A stretch of 64,000 nt of DNA from Dromaius novaehollandiae (lineage: Eukaryota > Chordata > Aves > Casuariiformes > Dromaiidae), in the NCBI RefSeq assembly GCF_036370855.1, contig NC_088098.1:140078721-140142720 (forward strand). The letters run 5' to 3'. Each line of letters begins with the position of its first letter. Within the stretch, counting starts at the first letter, position 1. The position numbers and the translations under genes were made by a program. Below the pieces are notes generated by a model. It did no database searches and was not told where the DNA came from. It saw only the letters and a program-made list of their open reading frames with translations. Positions 1-13,000 of the stretch are shown here, piece after piece.

Positions 1-2098
1 TTGAACTTTATGCTTGAATTTACAAAAGTGAGAATTGGCTGAGTTCTGCAGAGCCCGGCACAGACAATTATGTCCAAAGATAACACTGAAGAGGAACCTT
101 TTGCTGCTGTTCTTACTGCATTTCTTCCACTATTAAATGCCACTCTTGTTCCAAACTTATCTGTGAGAATCAAAGACTTGGAACTACAAACGGACTATGA
201 ATTATTTATTGTTCCTTAGCTTACTCTCAGGATAATATCCAATGGCCCATAGTTAGGAATTCTGCATATACCATGGATGGATTAGATGACCCATTAGGCT
301 CTTCCAATGTCTATCTGTTCATTCTCAGAGTCTGTTACACCGCAGATGTACAGGATATTCCTTAATGTATTATCATCACAGATTGTACTGGTGTGTCAAA
401 TACTAGTTTAATAATCAATGGGTTCACTATCTCTGCTTTCAATACTTGAACATAAACCTCCATAAATCAAATTTTTGAAAATCAGGCTTTCAAAAGAAGA
501 GAAGCAATGTAAATGACCTGGTTGGAATCACCTGCATTCTCCAACTAAATATCAGCTGAGGCTGCAAGGAAGTCAAAATCAGGTCCATTATTGCCAGATA
601 TTGACATGTCTGTGTGTAATGTAAGATGTGAGCCCATTGATATGAATTCTTGTTAACTGACGATCATCAGAATATTACTGTTATCATATGCCTAGTTTAC
701 ATGTGTATTTAGGTATGTATTTGTGATAGGTAAGGCACCTAATGAGGTAATACAGTCAAAAAGTTAGGCATAGCACACACTTAGATTTCTTTCTGAATTT
801 CACTAAACACACATGTACCTTAGGCAGCATTATAAATCCTTCTCCTGATCTCTCTTTAACCATTAAGAGAAAGTATGTTTATCCTGAGGAACTTAAAGGC
901 TGTATAATGGACATTCCTGAAGAGGAAAAAACTGCTGAGATTTCTTTCTACAAAGTCACTAAAATTAAATAGGGGTTGTTGGGGGCAGGGGGAAAATTCA
1001 AACAGGTATCTTCTTATTTGTTCTCTCGTTTCGCTGTGGTTGAGCAGTTGACTTGGTTTCCCTAACCAGCTCTGCTTTGATTTCCAACTTACATGATATG
1101 GTGAAGGTTTGCTTTTATTTTTAACAAATATTTTCTTAATAAAAATGACTCTTGGCTCAAGTTCTATTCCTTTGCATTTTGAAGCAGCAATTAAGCAATT
1201 GAATTAAAGTCTGTAAATAGCAAGTGCTTCCATTATAAAACCACTAGCGGCCCCACCTCTTTAAAAAGTAGTGTGATAAAAATGCTTCAGAAATTCTTTG
1301 AAATCAGATAGCTGACAAGTATCTGATCTTCGTCTTTAAGATAGCGGGAAGAACAGAGGTTATGCAAAATCCATGTATTCCTTCCAAACCAGAAAGTGCT
1401 CTAGTTTCCCAGCTACAGTTCCCCCCCTAAATTACCTTTGCAAGGTTTTATTTAATATTACTGTACTTAAGGCATTACTGATATTCAGATGCTTCAGTGA
1501 ATAGACTTTGGTTTTGATTACTTAGAGCAGATAAATGTTAATCTTTCTTGTTTCTTCCCATCTACTCTGTGGTCTTTGACATCTCCTTCATTATACTCCA
1601 GATGTAAACAGATTCTAACTACACGGCTTCTCTTCTTCTGGTTCTGCTTTTTTGAAAACAGCAGCTTTTTTGGCTTTGGCATCAACATGAGGATAATTAC
1701 CAAGTGGTCTCCATTTGCTTGTAGGTTGAAGACCCCCACCTTAGATCAAAAACAATTTCAGTTGACTGAAACAGCATTTCCCAGCAAATGGAAATGATGC
1801 ATATCTGGCAACTTTTCAGTGTAAAATGAATCATCAAAACATACTCATTGTAAGCATCTTCACCCTTCCTTTCCCCAGCTCTTAATCCAAAAATGGCTAG
1901 GCATAGCACAGATCTTCTTGTTCAGTATGTATGCAAAATACATGGGGGTACAAAGATAAGCACTTGATTGCAAGGCAGCGATAAAATGAAAAAGCATGTA
2001 ATTTGAATCAGATTGGGTTGAAATTAAAATTGCATCAAACTATTTGCCAGAGATTCAAACTGTGGAGAGAAAATTCACTCTTTTCCTAAACCGCTTTC

Positions 2099-2212
2099 AT
2101 TCTCTCTCCCCCTATGTGTCTCTGTGTCTCTCTCTCCCTCCCTTCTCTCAGTGTAGGAGTTCTGCATTGCTGCTTGTTTATTTGGCTTCTGATTCAGAAA
2201 AAAAAAAAAAAA
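2099..2212 (+). repeat. Pyrimidine-rich tract followed by A15 run
   Basis: Positions 2099-2150 are almost all C and T (CTCTCTCCCC-type, with TGTCTC units). Positions 2198-2212 are fifteen A residues in a row. No target-site duplication or SINE body is visible next to the A-run, so I treat both as simple sequence and not as a retroposon tail. Confidence 0.75.
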
Positions 2213-2622
2213 GGATTGACAAAATTCACTCATACTTCAAATGGAAAGCAAAATTTTAAAAAGAAAATGCTGTTAAAAATTTCAGTGAAAAACTCAATGA
2301 AAAAATATAATCTGCTCTTAGCACAGAAGTCAGAGGCAGTTCTATGCCGGTGAGGTTATATTCAGGGCAATATGTGGACTCATAATATGGATCAACACAG
2401 AGAGAAAAAAGAAAAAAAGAAAGGAAAGGAAAAGATAAGATGATAGTGTGAAAAAAAGTTTTTAGACTATGCGAGAGAAATTAGGAAAGTGTATGTGCCA
2501 TAAGAAAAGCTGAAATTTGTAAAAAAAATTTTGCTTGGTTTGAGTGCCTTATTTAGTCTTTTGTAAACTGCTAGTGTTTTTTAAAGCCCTGGTCTCAGTT
2601 TCCTAATGCTGGGCTTTTCTGT

Positions 2623-2682
2623 TGCTTTTTGCAAGTCATTACTTCTCTGTGTATTTGTAATATGAGGGTAGCACTCATATAA
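2623..2682 (+). repeat. Possible MIR-like SINE remnant
   Basis: The order GCAAGTCATTACTTCTCTGTG followed by a TGTAATATGAGG-like stretch resembles the MIR/CORE-SINE segment in which CAAGTCACTTAACCTCTCTG precedes TGTAAAATGGGG. The similarity is partial and judged by eye. It could be coincidence in AT-rich DNA. Confidence 0.22.
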
Positions 2683-3566
2683 TGCTTGTACTTACAAATG
2701 GGCTGAGGTATTCTTGCAAATTATGGGTCTACAGCTTACTCTATTTGACATTTATTTTACAGTATTCATAAACTTGGACCCTTTGGGAAACATGTGACTA
2801 CTACTGTGTTAGAATCACACACTGGTTTGTTAATGAAAGGTGACAGAGCAGTGCCATCCCTGCAGGTGACTATCAATTCATTCTTAAGGCAGGCCTGGGT
2901 GTCAGCTAGTGATAAAAAAAATGAGTGTTAGAGCCATACTCAGGGAACGATCTGCTGTCATGGATGTTGTTTCTAGCTAAGCCCTATACCCAGCTTCCAG
3001 CTTTGGATGAGTTTATTATCAAATTTATGACTAATCAGTTCTGTAACTGTATGCAGATTTGTGAAGGCTCTGATAATAATTCAGGCAGAGAGGAGCATGA
3101 AACCTACAATGGTCATGATCTGTTCCTGGAAAGGGAGCAGGATCGTGGCTCCTCACTGATCCTTTGATCTGTATCAACCACATTTATGCCTTTGGTCTAT
3201 TTGACATGTCTGCTGACTGTACTTGAGCCTTTTTTGAAAAGAGATCCATGAAGCACTCATTCCGCTTTGCATCAGAACTCCTGTTTGTGTGTTGACATAT
3301 TCAATGTGTATATGAACTTGTAACAGTGTCCAAAAGGAAAGCATAGTTGTTGAGTCTTTGGCATGTGATGATATATTTCCTTATGTTCATCTTTTTATAC
3401 TGGGTCAACACAATAATGCAATTTACTAAAACTTAGCAATGATTGGGAAAAGCAGAAGAAAAGGATTGCAATATAATTTGGTCTCTCCTTTAAAACATGT
3501 TGGCAAATGTGGGAAAAACTATTTTGTAAGAGAGAAATAGACCTTTCAAACTATTTTTCATATGTT

Positions 3567-3596
3567 TCTCTCTCTCTCTCTCTCACACACACACAC
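3567..3596. repeat. (TC)n(CA)n compound microsatellite
   Basis: About nine TC units (3567-3584) run directly into about six CA units (3584-3596). It is a pure simple repeat and likely length-polymorphic. Confidence 0.95.
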
Positions 3597-3714
3597 TTCA
3601 GTATTATCCAGCATCCTCAACAACAGTATGCACCCAGAAATGTGGCTGTGGTCATCATGAAATGAAACTGAAGGCCATAAAAAGCCTCAGGCTACTGGTT
3701 TACCACTTCTGATC

Positions 3715-3915
3715 TTCACCCCCTCTGCAGAGTAAGGTAACCCGTCTTGGCCCAGCCTCCCAGGCAAAGAGATGCCATGCAGCTGCGTCAGCGTGGCACC
3801 AAGCCCAAGCTAATGCCCGCGGCCTCTCAGATAGGTCTTCAGACAGCGTGGCTGGCCCACTTCCACTGGAGCCAGCAGAACGATGCCAGCTAGCAGGGCA
3901 TGGGACTTGGCCTTG
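3715..3915. other. Short GC-elevated patch
   Basis: About 200 bases of visibly higher GC than the flanks, with roughly seven CpG dinucleotides (for example CCCGCGG near 3818). On the minus strand it stays open for 72 codons, which is expected of GC-rich sequence that lacks stop codons. It might be a small regulatory element or a decayed exon. Nothing identifies it. Confidence 0.35.
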
Positions 3916-6900
3916 CATTTTTAATGTGCATAATTTGTTTGGACTGTGAGATAGGAGCTGATGATCATCTGAATTGAGAAGCTGAGCATTTAAAAAAGCT
4001 GCAAGACTGCAGAAAGCATAACCCTGTTATTTGTTGAAAAAGAGATAGGATTATTTTATTTTTCAACCCGCTATTATCTTCCCTCTTCCCCAATCTGTAA
4101 ACTTCTTTCCCTATAACTGGCAAATCTGACTTTACAGGCTCTACGATTTTGTATTAAAATCTCTGTGCTTTGTTTTAAAATTACATATATAGTTTTAGAA
4201 TTTATGTCTCCTTGCATAATTTTGCCTCAGAGTACACCAGCAATTCATGTTTTCTCTTGTTATGGCTCACACTCAGTGTCAGGACTATAAGAGCTGCTAC
4301 TGTTAATTCACATTTGAGGAATGAACAAAGGGAGCTTTCTGTAGCCCGTGCACCTGGAATGTGAAGTGAGAATGGTAACTTTTGCAACCTACTTGTGCCG
4401 AGTGGCAGTGCCTTGCTAAATAGTAAAATTAAAATAAAAAATTGTGAAAATGCTATAGGGATTGCTACATTATATTTTAAGGCAGTAGCTTTGTTTTATG
4501 TTGATTCTGTTTCATTTTTAAATTGAATTGCTTGGCCATCCATCAGCACAAAGCAACAGAATTGCCAGCTCCTGCAGGATTTTGCAGCAGTGCTGAGCTA
4601 CATTAATCGTGAAGTTTCTGCAGAATTTTTGTCTATCATGATGCAAAATGCAGATTGACTTTTAACATAAAAAAAAAACAAACCCAACCCTCCCTTAACG
4701 GTTTTAGATGAAAGAAAAAGAGATTAAAAATGCATTTGTGATTTTGCCAAAGCAAAATACAAGTTACTTGTTTCCTCTAACAACAGCTTAACATTCGTCT
4801 TTTTTCAAAAACTTTACAATATTATGCAGCTGTCGTTTAGACAGTACCCAGAGCAGATTAGAAAAATGTAGATTCTAGTTGCCCATGCTTCTCCCTGAGA
4901 AGCAGTTCAACAGTAAAAACCTCGGGCCACAATATTTACAAAAGTGTTTAAACTTATTCATATGGTTTATCTTCTTTTACAGAAGCATTGTTTATATGAG
5001 CTGATGTTTTTGTACTACAATATTGGAAATAGCTTTAAGTTCATATTTTCCCTGAATTGGTAATGAAAAGAGCTTACATGCCAAAAAATGTCAGAAAAAA
5101 ATGCTATGTGGTTTTAGAAAGCTTGGTTGAGATCTAGCAGATATAAAGATCTAAGAAGAATAATGGAAGCTCTCCTAAATAATTTTAATTTGGTTCTGAG
5201 GAGATTGATGAGATCAGAAAAGTTGGAAAATAAAGTATTTGGATAAATACAACCTCAGGATTGGTTCCCCATCAGCCTTTTGGAACCAAAGTCAGACAAA
5301 CTTTTCCAGAATTCCCAGGATTATCACTGCATGTTGTTTAAAAAGCTGTGCCAGTGCCTTTCCTGTCTTTGTGATCTATCATTGGTTTTTGAAATTTTAA
5401 ATCTCCTTTTAGGCAACAATAACCCCTTTCCCCCAGTAATTCGAGGGGAAGTAAGATTCGCCTGAAACTGAATACATCTCATCAGTATCTCAAGCTTTAT
5501 TTTCTTCAGATCACCAGATAAATATCTTTCTCTGTTTACTTTCTGCACTTGAATATCTGAAGTTGCTTAGATCTTCTCTGAAGCTTAGGTTCCCACTACC
5601 TTTTAAAGATCGATTTAGGCTTTCCTCATTGTTTTGTACTCGACAGAGACACAGATGTGTTATTTTAACAGCCTTTTTCGACCTTCTAGACATGGAAAAC
5701 CCATCTGCTCTTCTGAGACTCTCCTGTTTTTTCAGAGGCTGTAATTTGCACCTGGGCTGGAACAGTCCCCAGGGGGACAATCTGGTGGCTCGGAATAGAT
5801 CAAGTGTAGTGTGCTACATCAGATGTACTGATTCACCAGCACATAACCGCCTCCATCCCTAACAAGCTAGTGAAGATGGGCTTGTGTGAATAGAGTCTTC
5901 ATTAGGATGGGGAATCTTCTATCAGGAAGATCTGCCTATATTCTAATCCTTTTATATAGTAGGAACAATGTAAGGGGTGTGAAATCTGGTATAGAAGTGG
6001 TTAATATATTTTAAAACAGTGTGAAGCAACTTCAGTTCCTACCATGGTGATTTACAAAATTTCCTTTACAGACAAGTTTATTTCTCCCTCCTCCTTTCCA
6101 CCCACTTCTATCTCTTCAAAAGTGTCAGTCTTCACATTTAGCTATTAAGTTTTGTATCCTCAGTATGGTTTGGTAAAGTGTGTGATGTTCAGATCCCCTC
6201 TGGGTTCATATATTTTTATTTCTCCTATTTTCTTTGTCCCACTGTATGCATTTATAGTATATATAACATTCTCTCCAGTGAACTCATTATTTCAATGTTT
6301 TAAACATTCTCCCATATACTTCCCTTTTGACCGTATACTGCCTGTTTCACTGCTTAAAATTATTTCCTGCTATCTCCTAATTCTAGCAACTTCTTCTTTC
6401 CTGCCCTTTTGATCAGTTCTCTATGACATGCCTCATACTCCACAGTCCACCATATTCTCCTTTGTCTTAAAAATAGGTAAAGCTCCATGGCTTGGCTTAG
6501 TCAACCTATGAAGCTAGAACCAAGCAGTCCTTTCAAAGCTGAGAGATATGGGAGAAGACCCAGCCTCACCGCAGAAAAGCTCTTCTGCCAAACCCTCTGT
6601 CAGGGTATCACTCTTTGGATGCTACCAGCTTGGTTACAAATGTTTCAGTCTTTGTCAGTTTGTATTTCACTGCAATTTGTTGACTTTTTTTTCCATGCAA
6701 TTGCAGTTGTCTGTTTTCTTATTATCACCATTTTCATTTTATATGTCCTTGACACTGTAACTCCCCCTTATTTCTATGCCACTTCTTGTTTTACATGTTT
6801 CTTTCTGTTTCTCCAACCTTATTTCATTCATTCCCCCTGAAAAGATCCCACCTCGAGTAAAATGCTTGAAACATCTAGACATGATCACAAGAAGCATAAG

Positions 6901-7375
6901 GATCGCCATGATCTTGCTGTTGTGTTTTTACTTCACCTTCCCTTTAGTGTTAATCACATTGGTTATGTGATAGCTATAAATACATTGTATACTCTTTCCG
7001 GGAAATATGTACAGAGTATCTCACGTACTTTCAGGTGCTGCATAATTTACAGATCAGTATAAATGAGAGCAAGCAAAAAAGTCATACCGTGTTGCCTTCC
7101 ATTCCTCCTCAGTGATTATATCAGCTTGCTTTTCCTGTCACCAGAAGCCCATCCTTTCTCTGCTAATCTTTCCTCTCTACTATGTGTAGCAGAGACTTTC
7201 CCATTGTGAGGCTACTTTTCTAAGTAATTTATGTCACATAACATCTCTGGGATGAACATTTCATTCTCTATGTTTTGCTCATACAATGTACAATATTGCT
7301 TTCCAAGTTCTGTGCAGTTCAGTGCGCACATTTGTGCACATGCATGGTAAACATTTATGTACACTCATGTGTATA

Positions 7376-7398
7376 CACCCTCACCCTCACCCTCACCC
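7376..7398 (+). repeat. (CACCCT)3.8 hexamer tandem repeat
   Basis: Three full CACCCT units plus CACCC. The opposite strand reads AGGGTG, one base different in type from the vertebrate telomere unit TTAGGG. It is short, with no true TTAGGG unit, so it is a simple repeat and not evidence of a former telomere. Confidence 0.9.
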
Positions 7399-10005
7399 CA
7401 AATAGGTGGATGGAAGGGGAAGAATAAAAAGGTTGGAAACCAGACCTGTTGGACACCTGACCCTAAGAGAGAGATTTCTACTCTTTTTCAGTTTACAGTA
7501 TACGAGCCATCTATCCAACATGAGAAAGCACCTGGAGGGTGAAAAGGAGGGAGTCATAATATGAAAACAGAAAGTGAGACAGTCGTCACCAGCTACTTTT
7601 CACAACGTTCAGTTGCCCAAAAACATCAAGCAAGAAGCAAATAACAAGGCAATAAACATAATTTACCCCTGTTAATCTAGTCCTTCTCCTACTAAAAAGC
7701 CCTTACAACTTTATCAGGAAAATATTTGTTCCACTGCCAGACATATTAAATTGCATGTTTTCATGCAAGTGACCACATTTACAACCATCACAGACTTTAA
7801 TCATTAAAAGATCATGATTTATGCTAGTATTGAAAACCAAACTCTGAAACCTGAATACAGAGAAAATGGATTCAAATATTTAGTCTTTTTGTTTTTAAAA
7901 CCGAAAGGAATCAATGTCTTCAACTATAGGTTTACTCAGAGCTTTATAGGCTAGAATGGTGGAAACCAGTATCAGAATGAACCATAGGTTTATTACCTTT
8001 GGTTGGAAAATAATAATATTTGTATTAAAAATTTTCCTGGCAAATCATGGATTTTAATGTAAAAGTGTTTTACTCTTTGGACTAGAAAAGTACTATGTAG
8101 AAAGGCTCAATCTACCAACATGACAGGCAGCAGGCTAAAATAAACTGGCACAAAATTAGAATAAGGGAAAAAGTAATAATTGCTTGAACTGTAGGTTAAA
8201 GAAGAAAGAATAAGAGATCAACTCCAGTTATATATTGTAAAGCTTCAAAAGCTTCCAATTGAATCTTAACATTCATAGGTTATTAAAAAAATCAAATTTA
8301 TTTTCTAAGACTTATTAGCTTGGAAACAGGATGGTAATAAATAAAGACCTACAGTAGACTAGAGGTGAACTGGGAATGAATACATTTCCCTTAATATATA
8401 TCAGTCACAGGTGGTATTAAGCAGAGATTTTGTCACCTCTGTGATTATTAAGATATAGGAAAAACTTCCAAGGGAAGCAGAGAAAGCTGTAAACTTAAAG
8501 GACTTAAAGCTGGAATGCATATGCATCTGGTTATACAGTGGATTTCTCATTTTATCTGCTGAAAGAAAGGTCAGCTCTAAGTCCTGCCAAAGAACAGAAG
8601 ATAGGTTAACAGGCTAAAAGCTCTCCACATCCACCTCCTTAGCCTTTTTCAACTTTGCTCAAAAATGTAGTTGATTTGCATACTACTCAGCTGTCCTTTA
8701 CCTGAGGACTATTTTAGTCCCAAAGGTGAGCACATTCAACCCAAACTAGACAGCTCCCTCATTTTTACTACTGAACATAAATTTACCTCACATATAGAGA
8801 AAGCTGATGGAAGTGAAATTGTGGCCAAGGTTTATCCCATGAATAGCATGGACATTTTTCAGTGTTTACCTCTTCCGTCTAGCAAACCAGGAAGCATCAT
8901 GAGTAAGCTATATATATTTATGCAATAAATTCCCCTTAAAAAGTAGAGAGCTCAAGCAACTGAGGAGGAAGGGGGAACAGAGGAAGAGTGGTACTGTGAA
9001 CATTTTTGAGATAATAAGAGTTTTTTCCCCCTTTTTTCCCCTCCCTCCCAGCCCTCTCCGAACAGATGCTTCCTTAGCAGATGCCAGGGTATAAAGTTCT
9101 TCCTGAATACGGCTTACTCACCCTGTTCTGGGGGCTGATGCTATGGGTTCATGGGTCCCAACCCGCTTCCACTGCCAGTCCCAACCCCATTTCAAGCAGG
9201 GTTGAAAATGCCCTAATAAATTATACCCCTGGGTAGTGATATAAATCTCTCTAGCAAAGACTTTCAAAGCACTGTACATATACTAGATGCCTCAGCATCC
9301 ACTGTACTAGCCAGGACATGTTCACTCATGGCTGCTCTTTAATTAGAAAAATCCCATCTGGATGGGACTGAAAATACTTTCTCTAGACCTTGCTGAGGCT
9401 CCAGGTGTGCAATGTCTTCTGCATGATACCTTGCACTGCTCCAGCCCCTTAGGAGCGTCTGTGGGTTGTCCTCATGAAGATGGTGTGCGAGCCTCTGGTA
9501 CACTGCTTTCCTACAAGCAGATTTCTTTAAAAACGGAGTCATTCTGCAGCAGTTGTTCAAGTAGTAGGAAGCTCTCCAGACAATGCCTGCACTGATGCAC
9601 AGTTAGGAAACATAATCCATTTTTCCTAAAAAGCCTGCAGGTAAGGAAAGACAGATTACTGAGTTCATACATCTGGAGCTCATTTAAAGCTGAGCTGTAA
9701 GGTGTGTAAAGCAAGGAGGCAAGAGGGGTGTCTTTTATGGTGGGAGAAGGAAATGGAAATATAGGTGTTAAAGTAGGTGGCTAAGCTTTCATCTCGGTAA
9801 GAGCAGAGCTTTGTAATGTTTTTGTTTGAATGCTGGAGAAAAGGAAAGTGGGGGTTGGTTTTTTTCTGCTTTTATTCCAGGGAGCAGAAGAAAGGAGCTG
9901 AATTAAAACAAGAAAACATTCATACTAAGATTGAACTGCACAAGGGAAAATGTCAATGTTATTTTGTCTACTTCTGAGTGAAAAGTTCAACCAGTGTCAT
10001 TATAC

Positions 10006-10086
10006 AAATTTGACATATGTAAACTGAGACATGAGGAGCAGGAGCACAGCAACTCACACAAGTTTATGCAATAAAAGGGCTGGGCG
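10006..10086 (-). repeat. MIR-like (CORE-SINE) remnant, inverted
   Basis: On the plus strand the block reads TAAACTGAGACATGAGGAGC, then GAGCACAGCAACTCACACAAG, then GGGCTGGG. This follows the order of the reverse-complemented MIR consensus (GAAACTGAGGCACAGAG, CTTGCCCAAGGTCACACAG, GCAGAGCTGGG) with substitutions and small gaps. MIRs are ancient and short in amniotes. A degraded copy in a bird is plausible, but the match is by eye. Confidence 0.4.
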
Positions 10087-13000
10087 AAAAACCATCTCAC
10101 CTTAGACTTATAATGGAGGAACTGGGATCGTAGTTTATAGAGCACAAAGGAAGGCAGGCTGCTTTTGAGGCCTACTGCCCAGGAGCTTAGCAGCTCCGCT
10201 CATAACATGGATACTTTGGTTAGGTGCTAAAATTAGGAGGAACAAATTTCTACCCAGCAAATAACAGCACTGTACACAGAAGCCAGTAGCTTTAACATTA
10301 CTTCTCCTGAAAGTAAATAATAAAAATAAATGATCTACTCTACTCTACAGTCAATGAAGGATGCTTGCCCTGACTATTTATACTACAGATTGAATAACTG
10401 AATTAACTTTCATTAATAAAGTGAGTTTATTTTCCAAGTGTTGTGTTCCATGGTTTTGTAGCTCTTAATTCAGAAGTCAAGCAATGTGATTTACAAGGTT
10501 ATTAATTTCTTTTTGACATCTGCCCATTTCACAGGCAACAGTGCATTACCTCTGAAAATCGAAGGGTTCATTTTAACTTTAGATCAGTGGTTTTCTTCCA
10601 TCTATACTATCAGTTTTAGGAACAAAGATATATGTTCTGTCTGGAGCCATGCAGTATATTGTTCAGAGTTTGGCTCTATCAGTAGTGCGGTTAACTTACG
10701 ATGGAAAGATTGAGACAGTCTTCAAAGACATCATAGCCCAGTGGTGCAATGTCAAAGTTGCTTTCATTCAAATGAAATATTCAGGTAAGACTTATGCAAG
10801 GGCCAAAGATCCCACTGGAACTTCACAAAAAGAATGAAAGACACATCTAACGTGCTTTCCAGTATTCTCAATATGTAAAATGAAGCTCATATTTTTTAAT
10901 GTCATCTCAGCTTCTTTCTCCATGCTTTTGTACCTTTTTTCCATCTAATATATGGGAATTTGTCTCATAGATCTGTTTCCGTGTGCACAGACAATACCCA
11001 TTTGCACTTGCTTTGTGTGCTGACAGGGGTTTTGCTTGCTAAATTCTACTATATCGAATGACATGCCAGAAAAAAAATCTGTCAGAATAGTTTTATAGGA
11101 AAATTGCATATTCACAAATAACTTCAGATTGAAAAGTTACTCTCAGATAACCAAGTTTAAAAAAATGGTATTTATTGATGTATTCTTATTACAGCCCTAA
11201 AGCATCTCTTAGAAAAATGTTAGGGTTGTGAGTTAAGAAATACAAGGATTAAACCTGCTTATGCTTTGTGGCCAGAGATATGGCTTTACGTCCAGGTTCA
11301 GTAGGAGGGTGGCTCGAGTAATCTGAGATGCTTTAACCCCTCTCTGCTGTTTCTTTGGCCTCCTACATATACTCGCCTTTCATTTTTTCTCTTCCTTGCC
11401 CATTCTTCCTTGGTTTGTACATCCAGCTGCCTCTAATCACCATTTATTATCCGCCTATTTCTGTTCCTGGTCCCTCCTCAGAGTTTTTTCTTCTGGCCTC
11501 TCATCTTTCTTTTTCTTTCTTCTTAACTCTCTGTGTTTTTCACCCTTTTGCATTAAATCAAGTGACCACCTTTCTTCACACAGTTGCTTGCCAGAAGCAC
11601 AGAGAGGTATGATAAGCACAAGAGACAACTCTTACTCTTAGTTCCAACATCATGTGTCACAGTAGCGGTAGTAGCTGTTACTACCACTGTTGTAGTAGTG
11701 GTAGACAGCTAAAAAGACTAGTTGCTGGAAAGATAATTGGAGCATGCTACTCTCCTCTGTAACACACACATTCTACAGCAAAGGTCTATGGATTTTCAGT
11801 CATCCATGTTGGATCGACATTGTAACCAGAATAACCAGAGATACTCCAGGCCTATCTCCCGGATTGATTTTTAAGTCAGTTCTCCACGGCATCAAAGTGC
11901 AACAGGTTCTCAATGAGAGCGAAATAGGAACATATCTAACACAGAACAAATAACAGATTGCTTCATTTTCTATTTTTGGGAAAGGGGAAGCTATGTTAGG
12001 TGAAACTTTCCAACAAAATTCAGCTAAAATAAAGTTCAAATGACATCGTTGGCAAAAATTTTAACAACTGAAAATATAATATTAACATGGGAAATGTTGG
12101 ATAATGCTACTTTTATGCATTAGTTCTATAACAAAAGGCATGTTGGTGCTGTACAGTGCAGTGCTATATAGTCAAGTTAGCTCAGACTAGGTTTGGATGG
12201 CAGAAACAGAATAAGCACATAAACACATCTTTCTTCCTGAACTTGCACTCCCTGCTTCTAAAGGAAGTGAGTCCTGAGGAACAAAAAGGCTGTGTTTAAC
12301 TAACAATTATCTCTATATGAACATTATGTAGCATGAAGACTGGATACTGTGAGTGAAATTTATTTGACCAAATTCAGGTTTATGGTAAGTGGGAGAAATT
12401 ATCACTTCTAGTGTGATTCACCTCATCCTCATGTAGGTATCAAAATTACAGTCTAGAACTGCCCCTTTCTCTCTACTGACTATAAAGAAAGTTTATGGTG
12501 AATAGCTCATATGTAGACACCTGAAGTTAAATGAGATAGATCCCACCTATCCTAGCTTGAAGTCCACAATATAGCAGTTCAAAATGGCTTTTGCTCTCTG
12601 CAAACACATGGGAATCTTGAAACCAAGTTGATGAAACCACACTGAAACCATTGCTCAGTAGGAGTTGGGATGTGTTTAGCTACAACCTTTGGGCACTCAA
12701 ATATCATGGATACACTTGATAGGAGCCTCCAAAATGCTCAAGAATGACGAGAGTTACATTCTGATATCAAGGAGCACATCTGCAATGGCAATGTCCCCTC
12801 TCCCTTCCAAGGAAGCAATTAAAGCTACAATACTTTTTAACGGAGAGAAAAAACAAACTGACCTTTACATCATTCTCAGAGAGGACTCGATTTCAGAAGG
12901 GCCACCTTTTAAGACCAGCTCACCTAGAGCAACCACAGAATTCTAGCATTTGGTTCCACATAGTTTTCAACTCAGAGTTGTGACCTCTGGGGAAACACAG

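Larger units (their letters stand above)
1..10005. other. Non-coding AT-rich unique DNA
   Basis: No exon, RNA gene or sizeable mobile element is recognisable here. The reading frames present are short (under about 120 codons), start in arbitrary contexts and are built from the residues expected of AT-rich sequence. Small items listed separately are a pyrimidine/poly-A pair near 2.1-2.2 kb, a MIR-like scrap near 2.6 kb, a TC/CA microsatellite at 3.57 kb, a GC-elevated patch at 3.7-3.9 kb and a CACCCT repeat at 7.38 kb. Purine-rich sequence at about 2400-2445 is low complexity only. Confidence 0.6.

Noticed and set aside
2198..2212. A15 run as a processed-pseudogene tail
   Set aside because: No gene-like body upstream, no target-site duplication, and the preceding sequence is simple pyrimidine repeat.
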